The notes beneath the pieces are model-generated. The model was not told the origin of the DNA, ran no database searches, and saw only the letters and a list, made by a program, of their open reading frames with translations. Position numbers and translations under genes: made by a program. A stretch of DNA of 64,000 nucleotides from Kineothrix sp. IPX-CK (GTDB taxonomy: Bacteria > Bacillota > Clostridia > Lachnospirales > Lachnospiraceae): positions 2,108,001 to 2,172,000 of the forward strand of contig NZ_CP146256.1 in the NCBI RefSeq assembly GCF_039134705.1. Reading direction: 5' to 3'. Shown piece by piece: positions 18,023 to 26,371 of this stretch; position 1 is the stretch's first letter; the number at the start of each line of letters is the position of its first letter.

Positions 18023-19252
18023 CTATACCGGAAAATACAAGAATAAATCAAATAAATTGCCTTCCGTCTTGATTTGGATATTTCCATTCTGCTGTTTTAC
18101 AATCTCCTGAATACTTGCCAGGCCGATGCCATGATTTTTGACATCAAGCTTCGTGGTTATGGGGATATTTCCGTCTACTACGATATTTGTCGTGGGATTC
18201 TTCATAGAAAGAACGAACATGCCCTTTTGCCAGTGACTTTCCAGAATAATATATCTGCTTTCATCCGAAATATTATTGCATGCTTCTATTGCATTATCCA
18301 GCGCATTGGCAAACAGTGCACAAACGTCTGCCTTATTGAGCGGCAGTTCTCCAGGTATCTCCACTTTTGCGTTAAAATGTATGTTATCCTTTTTCATTTT
18401 CTCTTCCTTTACAGTTAATACGGCATTAACTGTAGGGTCGCCGCAATAGATTAATGCCTTGGTAACCGCATCATTTTCAAGTAACTCCTGAATGTATACA
18501 TCTTTTCTATCTGATGGCAATGCGGACAGGGTATGAAGATGGTTCGCCATATCATGCTTTAGTCTTCGTATCTCGAAGTGCTGCTGTTTCATTGCATCAT
18601 AATACTTTCGATTGATCTCTTCATACATGATTTGCTGTTCCAGACTTCTCTGCTTTGATAGCATCGTAAAGGTCCATAAAAGTCCCGCAAAAGAAAATAG
18701 CGCTATAAGCAAAAGAGTAAAATATAAATTTTTGTTTTCCATAAAATTAGTCTGATACTCAGATAAAAGGATAACGCTTAAGACAATACCGATAGGGGTG
18801 GCTGTCAAAAGCAGCAGTAACTTCCACATGGAAGGAGATAAATCACTTTTTCTGACTGGCGCGAAAACTCTGATTTCCAGATATAATAAGATTGCCATCA
18901 GCAAACGAAATTCTGATTTGCCGTCGATATGCATTGTCAAAAAATTATCAATAATGGCATTGCCGGAAAATATGGTGCTTGATATCATAAGACCGATAGT
19001 CATTTTTTCTGTCAAAGAACCTTCAGAGGAAACCATTATTCCTGCCATAAAAATCAGAAAAGTAAGTGGCAGATTGCCCCAATCCGATATATAGATAATC
19101 ATGCCGGAAATCAAACAAGTAATCACAAACAAAACTGCTTTTGCCCACCACTTTCTTTTTACCTTCAAAAGCCGTACGATTGTCAGAAAGTTAATGGTAG
19201 ATGTTCCTATAAATAATAATATAAACTTAATGATAAATGTGACATGTTCCAT
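18023..19252 (-). CDS. GHKL sensor histidine kinase, AgrC/VirS-like
   Basis: A 409-residue sensor kinase. The N-terminal half has about six hydrophobic segments (residues 5-205) and resembles peptide-sensing AgrC-type kinases. The phosphoacceptor region is RRLKHDMANHLHTL, and the GHKL ATPase has NALDNAIEACN and GIGLASIQEIV. It starts 4 nt after the LytTR response regulator gene, so the two form one operon. The divergent BceAB-like transporter suggests that it senses a peptide or an antimicrobial and controls that transporter. No agrB or agrD gene is near. Confidence 0.88.
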   Translation of the reverse strand: MEHVTFIIKFILLFIGTSTINFLTIVRLLKVKRKWWAKAVLFVITCLISGMIIYISDWGNLPLTFLIFMAGIMVSSEGSLTEKMTIGLMISSTIFSGNAIIDNFLTMHIDGKSEFRLLMAILLYLEIRVFAPVRKSDLSPSMWKLLLLLTATPIGIVLSVILLSEYQTNFMENKNLYFTLLLIALFSFAGLLWTFTMLSKQRSLEQQIMYEEINRKYYDAMKQQHFEIRRLKHDMANHLHTLSALPSDRKDVYIQELLENDAVTKALIYCGDPTVNAVLTVKEEKMKKDNIHFNAKVEIPGELPLNKADVCALFANALDNAIEACNNISDESRYIILESHWQKGMFVLSMKNPTTNIVVDGNIPITTKLDVKNHGIGLASIQEIVKQQNGNIQIKTEGNLFDLFLYFPV

Positions 19253-19256
19253 CTTG

Positions 19257-19979
19257 TTATCCCCTTAGCATGGCCCTGGCTAATTTTTCAGTAGCTGCTT
19301 CTTTCAGCGCCCGGCTGACCGGAAGTTCTGCGGTTTCACCTCCGACCCCCGATATTATAATGGAGCTGTTTCCGATATGCCTTACTTTTATCTCATTTAC
19401 CAAGTATCTCTGATGAATTCTCACAAAGCTTACCCCGACTTTTTCTTCAATGACATCCAGCTTCCCATAAAAAGGATAACTACCCTTCGCCGTCACCAGA
19501 TTCACAAGCCTTCTATCGCTGTAAAAATAGAGAATATCTTCATAGGGGAACCGGTACAGTCCTTCTGTATTTTTAAGCACAAAGTTTGCCCCTTCATTTT
19601 GAAGTAAAAGTTCACGCACTCTTTTATAAACCGGCAAAAGCTTTTCTATGGTAACAGGCTTCATCAGATAGTCCAGTGCGCCTATCTGATAACCGTCAAA
19701 CACGTAATCTGCGTACCCAGTCACGAATACAATCATAAGACTTTTATCGAATTCCCGTATATTCCCAGCTGTTTTCATGCCATTGATTCCACTCATTTCC
19801 ACATCGAGAAATAAGAGATCGATTTCTCCGGGGTGCTTTTTCAGAAAACTTACTGTCCTTTCTCCGGAAAGGAACTCATAGACAATATCCTCCGACTCAC
19901 TGTTTATTATCTTCTCCAACTGTATTCTGAGCGAGTCTCTCGAATCTGTCTCATCATCGCATATAGCTATTCTAAGCAT
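19257..19979 (-). CDS. LytTR-family response regulator
   Basis: A 240-residue regulator with an N-terminal receiver domain (MLRIAICDDE; phosphorylated Asp in DLLFLDVEMSG; the conserved Lys in LDYLMKPV) and a C-terminal LytTR DNA-binding domain (FVRIHQRYLVNEIKV). The start at 19979 is chosen because GGAGGAAGGAAG precedes it and residues match the usual start of REC domains; an upstream in-frame ATG at 20051 would add 24 atypical residues. It is first in the operon with the GHKL kinase and faces the transporter genes. The TTTACA repeats between them are its probable binding sites. Confidence 0.92.
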   Translation of the reverse strand: MLRIAICDDETDSRDSLRIQLEKIINSESEDIVYEFLSGERTVSFLKKHPGEIDLLFLDVEMSGINGMKTAGNIREFDKSLMIVFVTGYADYVFDGYQIGALDYLMKPVTIEKLLPVYKRVRELLLQNEGANFVLKNTEGLYRFPYEDILYFYSDRRLVNLVTAKGSYPFYGKLDVIEEKVGVSFVRIHQRYLVNEIKVRHIGNSSIIISGVGGETAELPVSRALKEAATEKLARAMLRG

Positions 19980-20075
19980 AGGATTCTTCCTTCCTCCAAA
20001 TGTCTGTATATCATTTATATAACATTTATAGATTAACATTCGGGGTAGCATTTTGCAATCTGTCGGTTTTCAAAC

Positions 20076-20131
20076 TTTACATCAGGCGTGCAAAGCTTTA
20101 CAGATTTTACAGATAAGAGCAAAACTTTACA
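20076..20131. promoter_or_regulatory. Four direct TTTACA repeats, probable LytTR operator
   Basis: TTTACA occurs at 20076, 20097, 20106 and 20126, all in the same orientation. Copies 1-2 are 21 bp apart and copies 3-4 are 20 bp apart, about two helical turns. LytTR regulators bind pairs of short direct repeats with this period (established for AgrA and related proteins). The array lies about 50 nt upstream of a possible TATACT -10 (20182-20187) of the divergent transporter. Binding is inferred. Confidence 0.6.
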
Positions 20132-20216
20132 TAAGAACTACAGAAAATCGCATGTCATTAAATAAAAATTATTTTCTATATTATACTTATGAGAAACAGA
20201 AAAGGAGGTAATTATT

Positions 20217-20960
20217 ATGTTATATGTAAAAGACTTATATAAAACTTATATGATAGGAAAAACAGAATACTCTGTGCTGAAAGGACCTGGTTTTCATGTT
20301 GCGAATGGAGAATTTGTTGCAGTCATGGGTCCGTCCGGATCGGGGAAAAGCACGCTGCTCAATTGCATTTCGTGCTATATTCCTTTTGAGAAAGGCAGTA
20401 TTACCTTGGGCGGAAAACAAATAGCAAACTTGAAGGAAGAGGAGCTTTCAAAGATTCGGAATGAGAAGCTGGGGTTTGTTTTTCAGGATTTCATGCTTTT
20501 AGACGGGTTAACCGTCCGTGAGAATATTCTCGTGCCCCGTATCATTAAAGGAAGCGTGGATAAAGAAAGTGAAGAACGGGCCGATCAATTAATTTCGCTT
20601 TTCAGAATAGAGCATATTGCCGGTAAATATCCAGCCGAAATATCGGGAGGCGAGCGTCAGCGAACTGCAGTGGCAAGAAGCCTGATTAACAACCCATTGA
20701 TGATTCTTGCAGATGAACCTACCGGAAATCTTGACAGCAAATCCGGCAGAACGGTCATTGAATCCTTTGAAAATGCGAGGAAACAAATGGGTGCTACTAT
20801 CCTTATGGTAACCCATGACAGTTTTTCTGCCTCATTTTGTGACCGCGTCATTTTATTAAGGGATGGTGTTATTTACCGGCAGTTGGAAAAAATGGGAGAA
20901 CGCGAGGCATTCCACAGTCTGCTTTTGGATACGATGAAAGAAATGGGTGGTGAACAATGA
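20217..20960 (+). CDS. ABC transporter ATP-binding protein, BceA/MacB-like
   Basis: A 247-residue ATPase of the MacB/LolD/BceA group. Walker A is GPSGSGKST, the signature motif ISGGERQRTAVARSL, Walker B LMILADEPTGNLDS, and the H-loop VTHD. An AAAGGAGG ribosome-binding site precedes ATG 20217. Its stop overlaps the permease start (ATGA). BceAB-type transporters remove or sense peptide antibiotics at the membrane. Expression is probably driven by the divergent LytTR regulator through the direct repeats upstream. Confidence 0.93.
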   Translation: MLYVKDLYKTYMIGKTEYSVLKGPGFHVANGEFVAVMGPSGSGKSTLLNCISCYIPFEKGSITLGGKQIANLKEEELSKIRNEKLGFVFQDFMLLDGLTVRENILVPRIIKGSVDKESEERADQLISLFRIEHIAGKYPAEISGGERQRTAVARSLINNPLMILADEPTGNLDSKSGRTVIESFENARKQMGATILMVTHDSFSASFCDRVILLRDGVIYRQLEKMGEREAFHSLLLDTMKEMGGEQ

Positions 20961-23059
20961 CGACAATGAAAGAGTTGGAACAGAAATTACAACTTGCGGA
21001 TTATAAACAGGCAAGAATTTATTTATTCTGTAATTTTATTGCACTTATGTTAATTTCAGCCTACTCAGTAATGATGCTTTCTCCCACGGTATTAAATGTA
21101 CTGCCTGAAGGAGGAGACAGCCGGAAGCAGATGATTATGATATTTGTACTGACGCTATTTGGATGCACGGTATTTACTGTGTATGCCGCCAGTCTGTTCT
21201 TTAGAAAAAAGTCCGGACAACTTGGCATTCTGATGGCGATGGGGGCCTCCAGAAAAGCATTAAAGCCCGGGCTCTTTAAAGAGGTGCTGACCTTAAGTTC
21301 CTTTTCATCCCTTGCGGGTATCGCAGCGGGCTTTCCTTTTGTATGGATTCTTTGGAACTGTTTTAGACTTTTTGTCGTAGACAGTGCAGAAATGAAACTA
21401 CGGTTTAACTTAAAGTGTCTGTTGATTGCTTTTGTCTTTGCTTTTATTGTTATACTGTTTGCCTGCATAACAGCAGGACAATATTTGAAACGCACAAATA
21501 TTATTGATATTATACAAGAAGAGCATAGAAACGAACCGGTGAAAGAACTGGGAAGGTGGTGCGGTCCTATGGGACTTCTTCTGTTGTTTGCAGGGGGCGT
21601 CTCCGGCTACTTGGCACCGGGATTATACATTAGCGTATTCTCGGCATATCCTTCTGCACTGATCAACTTATTCTATATTCCTGTTTTTATAGGATTATAT
21701 ATGGTAATGCTGCACACTGTCGTTTATGGCTGGCGTTCCCGTAAAAAAGAGCCATATAAGAACATTATTTCCCGAAGTATGATGAAGTTTCAGGGAAAGC
21801 AGACGGTAAATAATCTCCTTGTAAGCACTGTCTTGATTGCCGGCGCCTGCTTTGCCGTATTTTATATTCCGATGCTTGCAACTGGCCAGCTTACCGGTGT
21901 GAAGGCCAGACCTTATGATTATATGTTTCATTACCGGTCAGATCAAAATGTGCCGGAAAGATTGGATATTGAAAATATGGCGTCCCGCTATGATATAATG
22001 ACAAAGGACTGGGGCGAATGCGAATATATAACACTTGGCATTGACGGAAATATAAGGGTAGAGGAAGCAAACGGCCATTTCCATCTTGAGTACCGAACGC
22101 TTTTACAGCAGGGCAAGTTCCTGGCAGAAACTGATTATAATCATATGACAGGCCAAAATGTGGATGTTCTTTCCGGTACATACCTTGCGGTCAGTAATAC
22201 GGCAGAAACAGGCACGTACTGGCTGCAGACGGATGCCAAAGTATTTACAAATATGGTGAACAGGCAAGTACTAAATACGCAATTTGCAGGCATGGTACAC
22301 TATGATATGCTGACGGATCAGATAGGTTATTACGTTCTGGATGATAAGGATTATAGAGAGGCCGCCGCCGGACTCTCTGACGAATGGAAGGGAATGATCA
22401 TGATATTTAATGTAGAAGGTGCTGATAACTATGCCTTTGCCAATGAGTTTTTCCGTACATTTGTATCGTCTTTCGATTCTAGCTGTGAGCTTCCGGCGTA
22501 CTATGACACTGTTACCAAAATCTCAGAGAATGAACGCGGAGAAATATACTGGGGAGATACTGGACAAATGACTAAAATCAGCTTCCAGCATCCTGATTCT
22601 TCGGATTTCCGTGCCTATTGGACATATATGCCTAAGTTCAGGATTCTGGATTACAATGATTTCCTGCGTAATTTTGCGGTGTATTTAATGGTATTTCTTT
22701 TTATTTTCATCGTGTGTATCTTATCTGCCCTGATCATCAGTTATACCCGGTGTCAGACCATTGCAATAAATAACCGTTATGTGTTCGATGATCTAAAACG
22801 GCTTGGTGCATCACCTGAATTTCTTACAAAAGAAGTAAAAATGCAGTGTCAAAAGGTTTTCCGAACGCCTTCTGTAGTAGGAATCAGCACTATGTTTCTA
22901 TTATATTGCATGCTCATGTACGCCAATGATGGTAAGTTTTCTGTGGATGAAATGGTTGGACTATTAGTCTGTGGTGCTGTCCTTATGATAGTCATATTAA
23001 TTATTTATTTTGTTTATCGTAAAACGGTGATTATTATAAAGAAACAATTAGAGATTTAA
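20957..23059 (+). CDS. FtsX-like ABC permease, BceB-like
   Basis: A 700-residue permease. An N-terminal helix (about residues 25-45) is followed by two further helix groups up to residue 310, a large extracytoplasmic domain (about 320-565), and a C-terminal FtsX-type unit of three helices. The segment LGILMAMGASRKAL matches the conserved FtsX cytoplasmic motif. The single large extracellular domain between helices is BceB-like. Translationally coupled to the ATPase. Bce systems usually pair with small BceS kinases; here the nearby kinase is a six-helix GHKL type. The substrate is unknown. Confidence 0.87.
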   Translation: MTTMKELEQKLQLADYKQARIYLFCNFIALMLISAYSVMMLSPTVLNVLPEGGDSRKQMIMIFVLTLFGCTVFTVYAASLFFRKKSGQLGILMAMGASRKALKPGLFKEVLTLSSFSSLAGIAAGFPFVWILWNCFRLFVVDSAEMKLRFNLKCLLIAFVFAFIVILFACITAGQYLKRTNIIDIIQEEHRNEPVKELGRWCGPMGLLLLFAGGVSGYLAPGLYISVFSAYPSALINLFYIPVFIGLYMVMLHTVVYGWRSRKKEPYKNIISRSMMKFQGKQTVNNLLVSTVLIAGACFAVFYIPMLATGQLTGVKARPYDYMFHYRSDQNVPERLDIENMASRYDIMTKDWGECEYITLGIDGNIRVEEANGHFHLEYRTLLQQGKFLAETDYNHMTGQNVDVLSGTYLAVSNTAETGTYWLQTDAKVFTNMVNRQVLNTQFAGMVHYDMLTDQIGYYVLDDKDYREAAAGLSDEWKGMIMIFNVEGADNYAFANEFFRTFVSSFDSSCELPAYYDTVTKISENERGEIYWGDTGQMTKISFQHPDSSDFRAYWTYMPKFRILDYNDFLRNFAVYLMVFLFIFIVCILSALIISYTRCQTIAINNRYVFDDLKRLGASPEFLTKEVKMQCQKVFRTPSVVGISTMFLLYCMLMYANDGKFSVDEMVGLLVCGAVLMIVILIIYFVYRKTVIIIKKQLEI

Positions 23060-23100
23060 CGCAGAACATCCAAAGCTTCCCGAAAAATGATTGATTTGAT

Positions 23101-23150
23101 AAAAGGTTCGTGGAGAAAGCATTATTCAGATTTCCCCACAAGCCTTTTTC
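23101..23150. terminator. Bidirectional terminator between permease and Gly-Pro protein
   Basis: An 18-bp stem, 23101-23118 with 23131-23149, using two or three G-T pairs, loop about 12 nt, with A-rich and T-rich flanks on both sides. It can end the transporter operon (+) and the convergent Gly-Pro-Phe gene (-). Confidence 0.82.
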
Positions 23151-23158
23151 ATTATAAA

Positions 23159-23677
23159 CTATACGCACGTAAACGCGTCGATTCTATTGAGAGAAACCCC
23201 AAAAAAGCTCCATCGGAAGAATCGGTTCCAACGGAACCCGGTTACGGTATTGCGGCTCACCTGAATAGGGAACATCCAGAACTCATCCCCGTTACTCATC
23301 CAGACATAGGTGAATCGTCCCAGACAGTTTCGAATGGAGGAAGGATCAACCCGGAAGGTAGTTATCTGCCTGGAAGGGGTGTAGTTTGGAGGCGCCGATG
23401 TGGGGGCGCCTGAACGGGGGCCTTCAGGTCCAGGCCCGGGTCCGAATCCAGGCCCAGGTCTGGGTCCAAATCCAGGCCCAGGTCCAGGTCCGAATCCAGG
23501 CCCAGGTCCAGGTCCGAATCCAGGCCCGGGTCCGGGTCCGAATCCAGGCCCGGGTCCAGTTCCGGAACCTGGTCTAGGTATCCCTGGAAATGGGGGCGGT
23601 GGAGGTGGGGGCGTAGGAGTTCTCGCTTGTTCTCTTCGCTTAGCATCTGAAAAGTCGTTCTGATTAGAATAATCCAT
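23159..23677 (-). CDS. Gly-Pro-Phe repeat protein with conserved aromatic C-terminal domain
   Basis: A 172-residue protein in three parts: a short acidic/basic start (MDYSNQNDFSDAKRR), a proline stretch and about six copies of an 8-residue unit GPGPGPGF (residues about 30-85), and a C-terminal domain of about 60 residues with many aromatics (CLGRFTYVWMSNGDEFWMFP...WSFFGVSLNRIDAFTC). Similar aromatic C-termini follow low-complexity regions in uncharacterised Firmicute proteins. No signal peptide or membrane helix. GGAGA lies 7 nt upstream of the start, with a promoter at 23714-23741. Function unknown; a surface or spore-related role is only a guess. Confidence 0.72.
   Translation of the reverse strand: MDYSNQNDFSDAKRREQARTPTPPPPPPPFPGIPRPGSGTGPGPGFGPGPGPGFGPGPGPGFGPGPGPGFGPRPGPGFGPGPGPEGPRSGAPTSAPPNYTPSRQITTFRVDPSSIRNCLGRFTYVWMSNGDEFWMFPIQVSRNTVTGFRWNRFFRWSFFGVSLNRIDAFTCV
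23426..23572 (-). repeat. 24-bp coding tandem repeat (about six units)
   Basis: On the + strand GAATCC or AAATCC recurs at 23444, 23468, 23492, 23516 and 23540, exactly 24 bp apart. Each unit encodes GPGPGPGF on the minus strand. The array is GC-rich against AT-rich flanks and is prone to copy-number change. Confidence 0.92.
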
Positions 23678-23713
23678 TTAATTTCTCCAAAAAAAGACAT
23701 AATTATTAATATT

Positions 23714-23741
23714 ATTATATTAACATATATAAATAGTGGAA
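23714..23741 (-). promoter_or_regulatory. Promoter for the Gly-Pro-Phe repeat gene
   Basis: On the minus strand: TTCCAC (23741-23736), a 16-nt spacer, and a perfect TATAAT (23719-23714). About 37 nt upstream of the start codon. Confidence 0.5.
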
Positions 23742-23835
23742 CCTAATACATCGTTTATTTCATCAGGTTGAACCATATGTTTTGCTCCATAATAACTACT
23801 AAAATTTCACGTCAGTTCTTGTTGCTTAACAGACC

Positions 23836-24201
23836 TCAATATTTCACTATATAAGGGAGCATATTTTGTAATATTTTGTGATAAGCATTAGCATACATAT
23901 GAATACCTTCAATCGTATATTCTTTCTTGAGCCTTCCCTGACAATCTGTCAGTCCTGAATTGACATTAATAAAACGACAGCATAATTGTTTCGCCATTTG
24001 TTCGATTTCGAGATTAACTTTTCTTATGGTTTCATTGTTTCTGTTTTTAAAGGTTAATCCTCCTGTCTCATTATCTGATAACTTATCCACCTCATTGACG
24101 GGATAATATGCCATTACATAGATCTTGGTATTTTCAAGCATATCAGTGGTGGTAAAACCACTAACTCCACGATTGTCGTCTCGCCAGCTCCGAAATTTCA
24201 T
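23836..24201 (-). pseudogene. SGNH/GDSL hydrolase remnant with internal deletion
   Basis: The 121-residue frame keeps pieces of an SGNH esterase. Near the start, DNRGVSGFTTTDMLEN matches the block after the catalytic-Ser region. It then jumps straight to TKIYVMAYYPVNEVDK, which in intact homologues lies tens of residues later. The C-terminal EYTIEGIHMYANAY keeps the catalytic DxxH-like motif in altered form (EGIH). The N-terminal GDS block with the nucleophile serine and the central GTND block are missing. I read it as a decayed gene with N-terminal loss and an internal deletion. A short expressed protein cannot be excluded. Confidence 0.7.
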
Positions 24202-24464
24202 TTTCGTTCATAATTTTTCTCCATTTTATATTTTCATAATTTATTTATAACGATTCAACGCCTTTGCAATTATCGCGTTACGATACAAATAAATTTGGGA
24301 TCTCCTTTATTATAATAGTGAATCAATATACTGTGCAATATATTAATATTATATAGACGATGTAATCCGTAAGTAGTAAAGCTCCAAAGAGTATGATAAA
24401 ATACTCAAAAAGAAGCATGCATAAATATTATGTATGGAAAATGCGGATTAGGGAGGGAGAATAC
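24202..24464. other. AT-rich spacer next to the SGNH remnant
   Basis: No convincing gene. A perfect TATAAT lies at 24311-24316 without a matching -35 box; the stretch 24330-24360 is nearly pure A/T. On the minus strand just upstream of the remnant a short frame (RNAIIAKALNRYK then stop) could be further decayed coding sequence, but it is too short to assign. Confidence 0.35.
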
Positions 24465-24941
24465 ATGAAATTTAGAGTAATAGCATTGCCCCCATTTAGG
24501 GCGGCGTCTTCGAAGCCGGATAAGAACTTCGATTTTTCTCCGACAGGTATTTTAGGAAAGTTCGATACTTATTTTTCAGCGATAAAGCCAAGTGACAGGG
24601 ATAGTTTTATGCCACGTGATTTTTTGTATTTCGATGAGGATAAACAAGGAATGATATGGATGTGGGCCCTGAGCGAAGGTATGGATGACGGAGGAAATGA
24701 GATCATTGACTTTGAAGGCGGTTATTACCTTACTTATGTATATAAAGACGGCGATGAGGAAACCGGCGGAAGGTTATATGAAGAAGCGCTTAAGTATATC
24801 GAGGAATCTGAAATACTGGAACTGGATGTTCGCGCCGGCCACTATGCGATGGGTCACATTATAACTCCTGAGCCAATAATAAAGGCGCAGGGGTGGGCAC
24901 AGATGGAAAGCTTTATTCCTGTCAAACTAAAAAAGTTATAA
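24465..24941 (+). CDS. GyrI-like / AraC effector-binding domain protein
   Basis: A 158-residue single-domain protein resembling the GyrI-like small-molecule-binding fold found alone or fused to AraC/MerR regulators. The pattern of an opening strand FRVIALPPFRAASSKP, a central YYLTYVYKDGDEE, and the closing AGHYAMGHIITPEPI...QMESFIPVKLK is typical. ATG 24465 follows GGAGGGAG by 6 nt; an in-frame ATG at 24393 would lack a good ribosome-binding site. It has no DNA-binding domain, so a ligand-binding or hydrolase role is possible. It lies upstream of the hydrolase-LytTR unit but with its own gap. Confidence 0.62.
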   Translation: MKFRVIALPPFRAASSKPDKNFDFSPTGILGKFDTYFSAIKPSDRDSFMPRDFLYFDEDKQGMIWMWALSEGMDDGGNEIIDFEGGYYLTYVYKDGDEETGGRLYEEALKYIEESEILELDVRAGHYAMGHIITPEPIIKAQGWAQMESFIPVKLKKL

Positions 24942-25017
24942 GCTGAAAATGCATTTCACCCATTCAAGAAGCATCTTATCCGGCGAATGATAGCCCTAAC
25001 TGTGCGGATGTGCTATG

Positions 25018-25043
25018 TTTTGTATAAGATAAATTATACAAAA
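25018..25043. promoter_or_regulatory. Perfect 10-bp inverted repeat before the hydrolase gene
   Basis: TTTTGTATAA (25018-25027) and TTATACAAAA (25034-25043) are exact inverted copies with a 6-bp centre, ending 4 nt before the AGGAGG ribosome-binding site of the hydrolase gene. It could be a dimeric repressor operator over the promoter or an mRNA hairpin near the ribosome-binding site. It is not the direct-repeat type LytTR proteins use. Confidence 0.65.
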
Positions 25044-25059
25044 CACAGGAGGCTTTTAA

Positions 25060-26370
25060 ATGGAAACTGTAATATTGATTCTGCTGATTATGGGAGAAAT
25101 CATTTTTTTGTTTTGGGCGCTCAAAACGGGAAACGTTAAGAGAAGAGAAAAATATATTTGGAAGGCAGTCTGTACTACGATTTTAGCACTATTGCTTATT
25201 GCCGGTGTCATGGAAGGGCTTTCGAGATATGGTGCGATACTGTTAGTCTTGCTTTTTCAGACTTGCATGGGTTTGCTTACAGAGCGCAGGCGTAAAGGCA
25301 AGCCCTATGGAAAAGTAACGATGACAGCGCTTTTTCTGGTCAATATCGCAGTTTATCTTTTGGCATTGCTCCCGGCATTTTTATTTCCCCAGTATAATCC
25401 GCTTGCGGTAACGGGCAAACATGCTGTGGAAATTGCGGAGTATACTTATGCAGACGAGAACCGCATTGAAACCTTTTCAGACATTGGCGAAAACAGGTCA
25501 GTAACTGTGAAGGTCTGGTATCCTGCCGAGGAAGGAGCTTATCCGTTAGTTGTTTTTTCCCACGGAGCATTCGGCGTTATTGACAGCAACAACTCCACTT
25601 ATACTGAGCTGGCTTCCCATGGATATGTTGTGGTTAGTATAGGGCATCCTTACCATGCGATGTTTGTCAAGGATGTAAGCGGAAAGACGACCTATGCCTC
25701 CAAGGAATTCATTGAGCAGATTTATGCCATGAACTCGGATGAAACGCCGGAGGGTGAAGATGATTCGGATAAGGAAATGACGACCTATTTGAACAGCCGG
25801 GAATGGATGAAGGTGAGGACAGAGGATATGAATTTTGTTCTTGATACTATTTTGGAGAAAGCGGATACCGTAAATGAGGTTCCCTTTTCCATGATCGATA
25901 GAAATAAGATTGGTTTATTCGGGCATTCTCTCGGCGGAGCGGCATCCGTTCAGGTTGGAAGAGAGCGGAAGGATATTGATGCGGTCATCGATTTGGAAGG
26001 TACTATGTTAGGCGAATATGCCGGATTTAAGGATGGTACGGAAATATTCAATGAAGAGCCGTATCCAATTCCCTTGCTGGATGTGAATTCTAAGGTAATA
26101 CACGATTTGGCTTTGGAAGTACCGGGAGATGGATATGTGAATTTTTATACAGGCGAACGAGCGCTTGATTATAGAGAAGTGATTTTCGATGATGCGGGCC
26201 ATCTGAATTTTACGGATTTGCCGATCGTTTCACCACCGCTTGCAAGGCTGCTCGGTGTGGGTGATGTGGATGCCAGAAAATGTATGGAGAATGTAAATTA
26301 TGTAGTACTTGCCTTTTTCGATTATTACCTGAAGGGAGAAGGGACGCTGACAATAGAAAAGGAATATTGA
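25060..26370 (+). CDS. Membrane-anchored alpha/beta hydrolase, PAF-acetylhydrolase-like
   Basis: A 436-residue protein with four N-terminal hydrophobic helices (residues about 3-115) and a C-terminal alpha/beta hydrolase. The nucleophile elbow is GLFGHSLGGAAS; the segment YPLVVFSHGAFGVIDSNNST gives the oxyanion region; an acid is likely in the DLEG region and the catalytic His in DDAGHLNFTD. This resembles PAF acetylhydrolase/dienelactone-type serine esterases. The substrate is unknown. It is followed after 1 nt by a LytTR gene, so hydrolase, LytTR and DUF3021 probably form one operon. Confidence 0.83.
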   Translation: METVILILLIMGEIIFLFWALKTGNVKRREKYIWKAVCTTILALLLIAGVMEGLSRYGAILLVLLFQTCMGLLTERRRKGKPYGKVTMTALFLVNIAVYLLALLPAFLFPQYNPLAVTGKHAVEIAEYTYADENRIETFSDIGENRSVTVKVWYPAEEGAYPLVVFSHGAFGVIDSNNSTYTELASHGYVVVSIGHPYHAMFVKDVSGKTTYASKEFIEQIYAMNSDETPEGEDDSDKEMTTYLNSREWMKVRTEDMNFVLDTILEKADTVNEVPFSMIDRNKIGLFGHSLGGAASVQVGRERKDIDAVIDLEGTMLGEYAGFKDGTEIFNEEPYPIPLLDVNSKVIHDLALEVPGDGYVNFYTGERALDYREVIFDDAGHLNFTDLPIVSPPLARLLGVGDVDARKCMENVNYVVLAFFDYYLKGEGTLTIEKEY

Positions 26371-26371
26371 C

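Noticed and set aside
17955..20216. Agr-type quorum system (AgrB/AgrD) with the GHKL kinase
   Set aside because: No AgrB-like protease and no precursor peptide gene found in the gaps around the kinase and regulator.
23426..23572. GC-rich repeat array as a CRISPR
   Set aside because: Units are 24 bp, directly adjacent with no unique spacers, and encode an in-frame repeat peptide.
23400..23663. Plus-strand open frame across the Gly-Pro repeat (GPGPNPGP-type)
   Set aside because: A repeat of this composition opens several frames; the minus-strand frame has a promoter, ribosome-binding site, terminator and a structured C-terminal domain.
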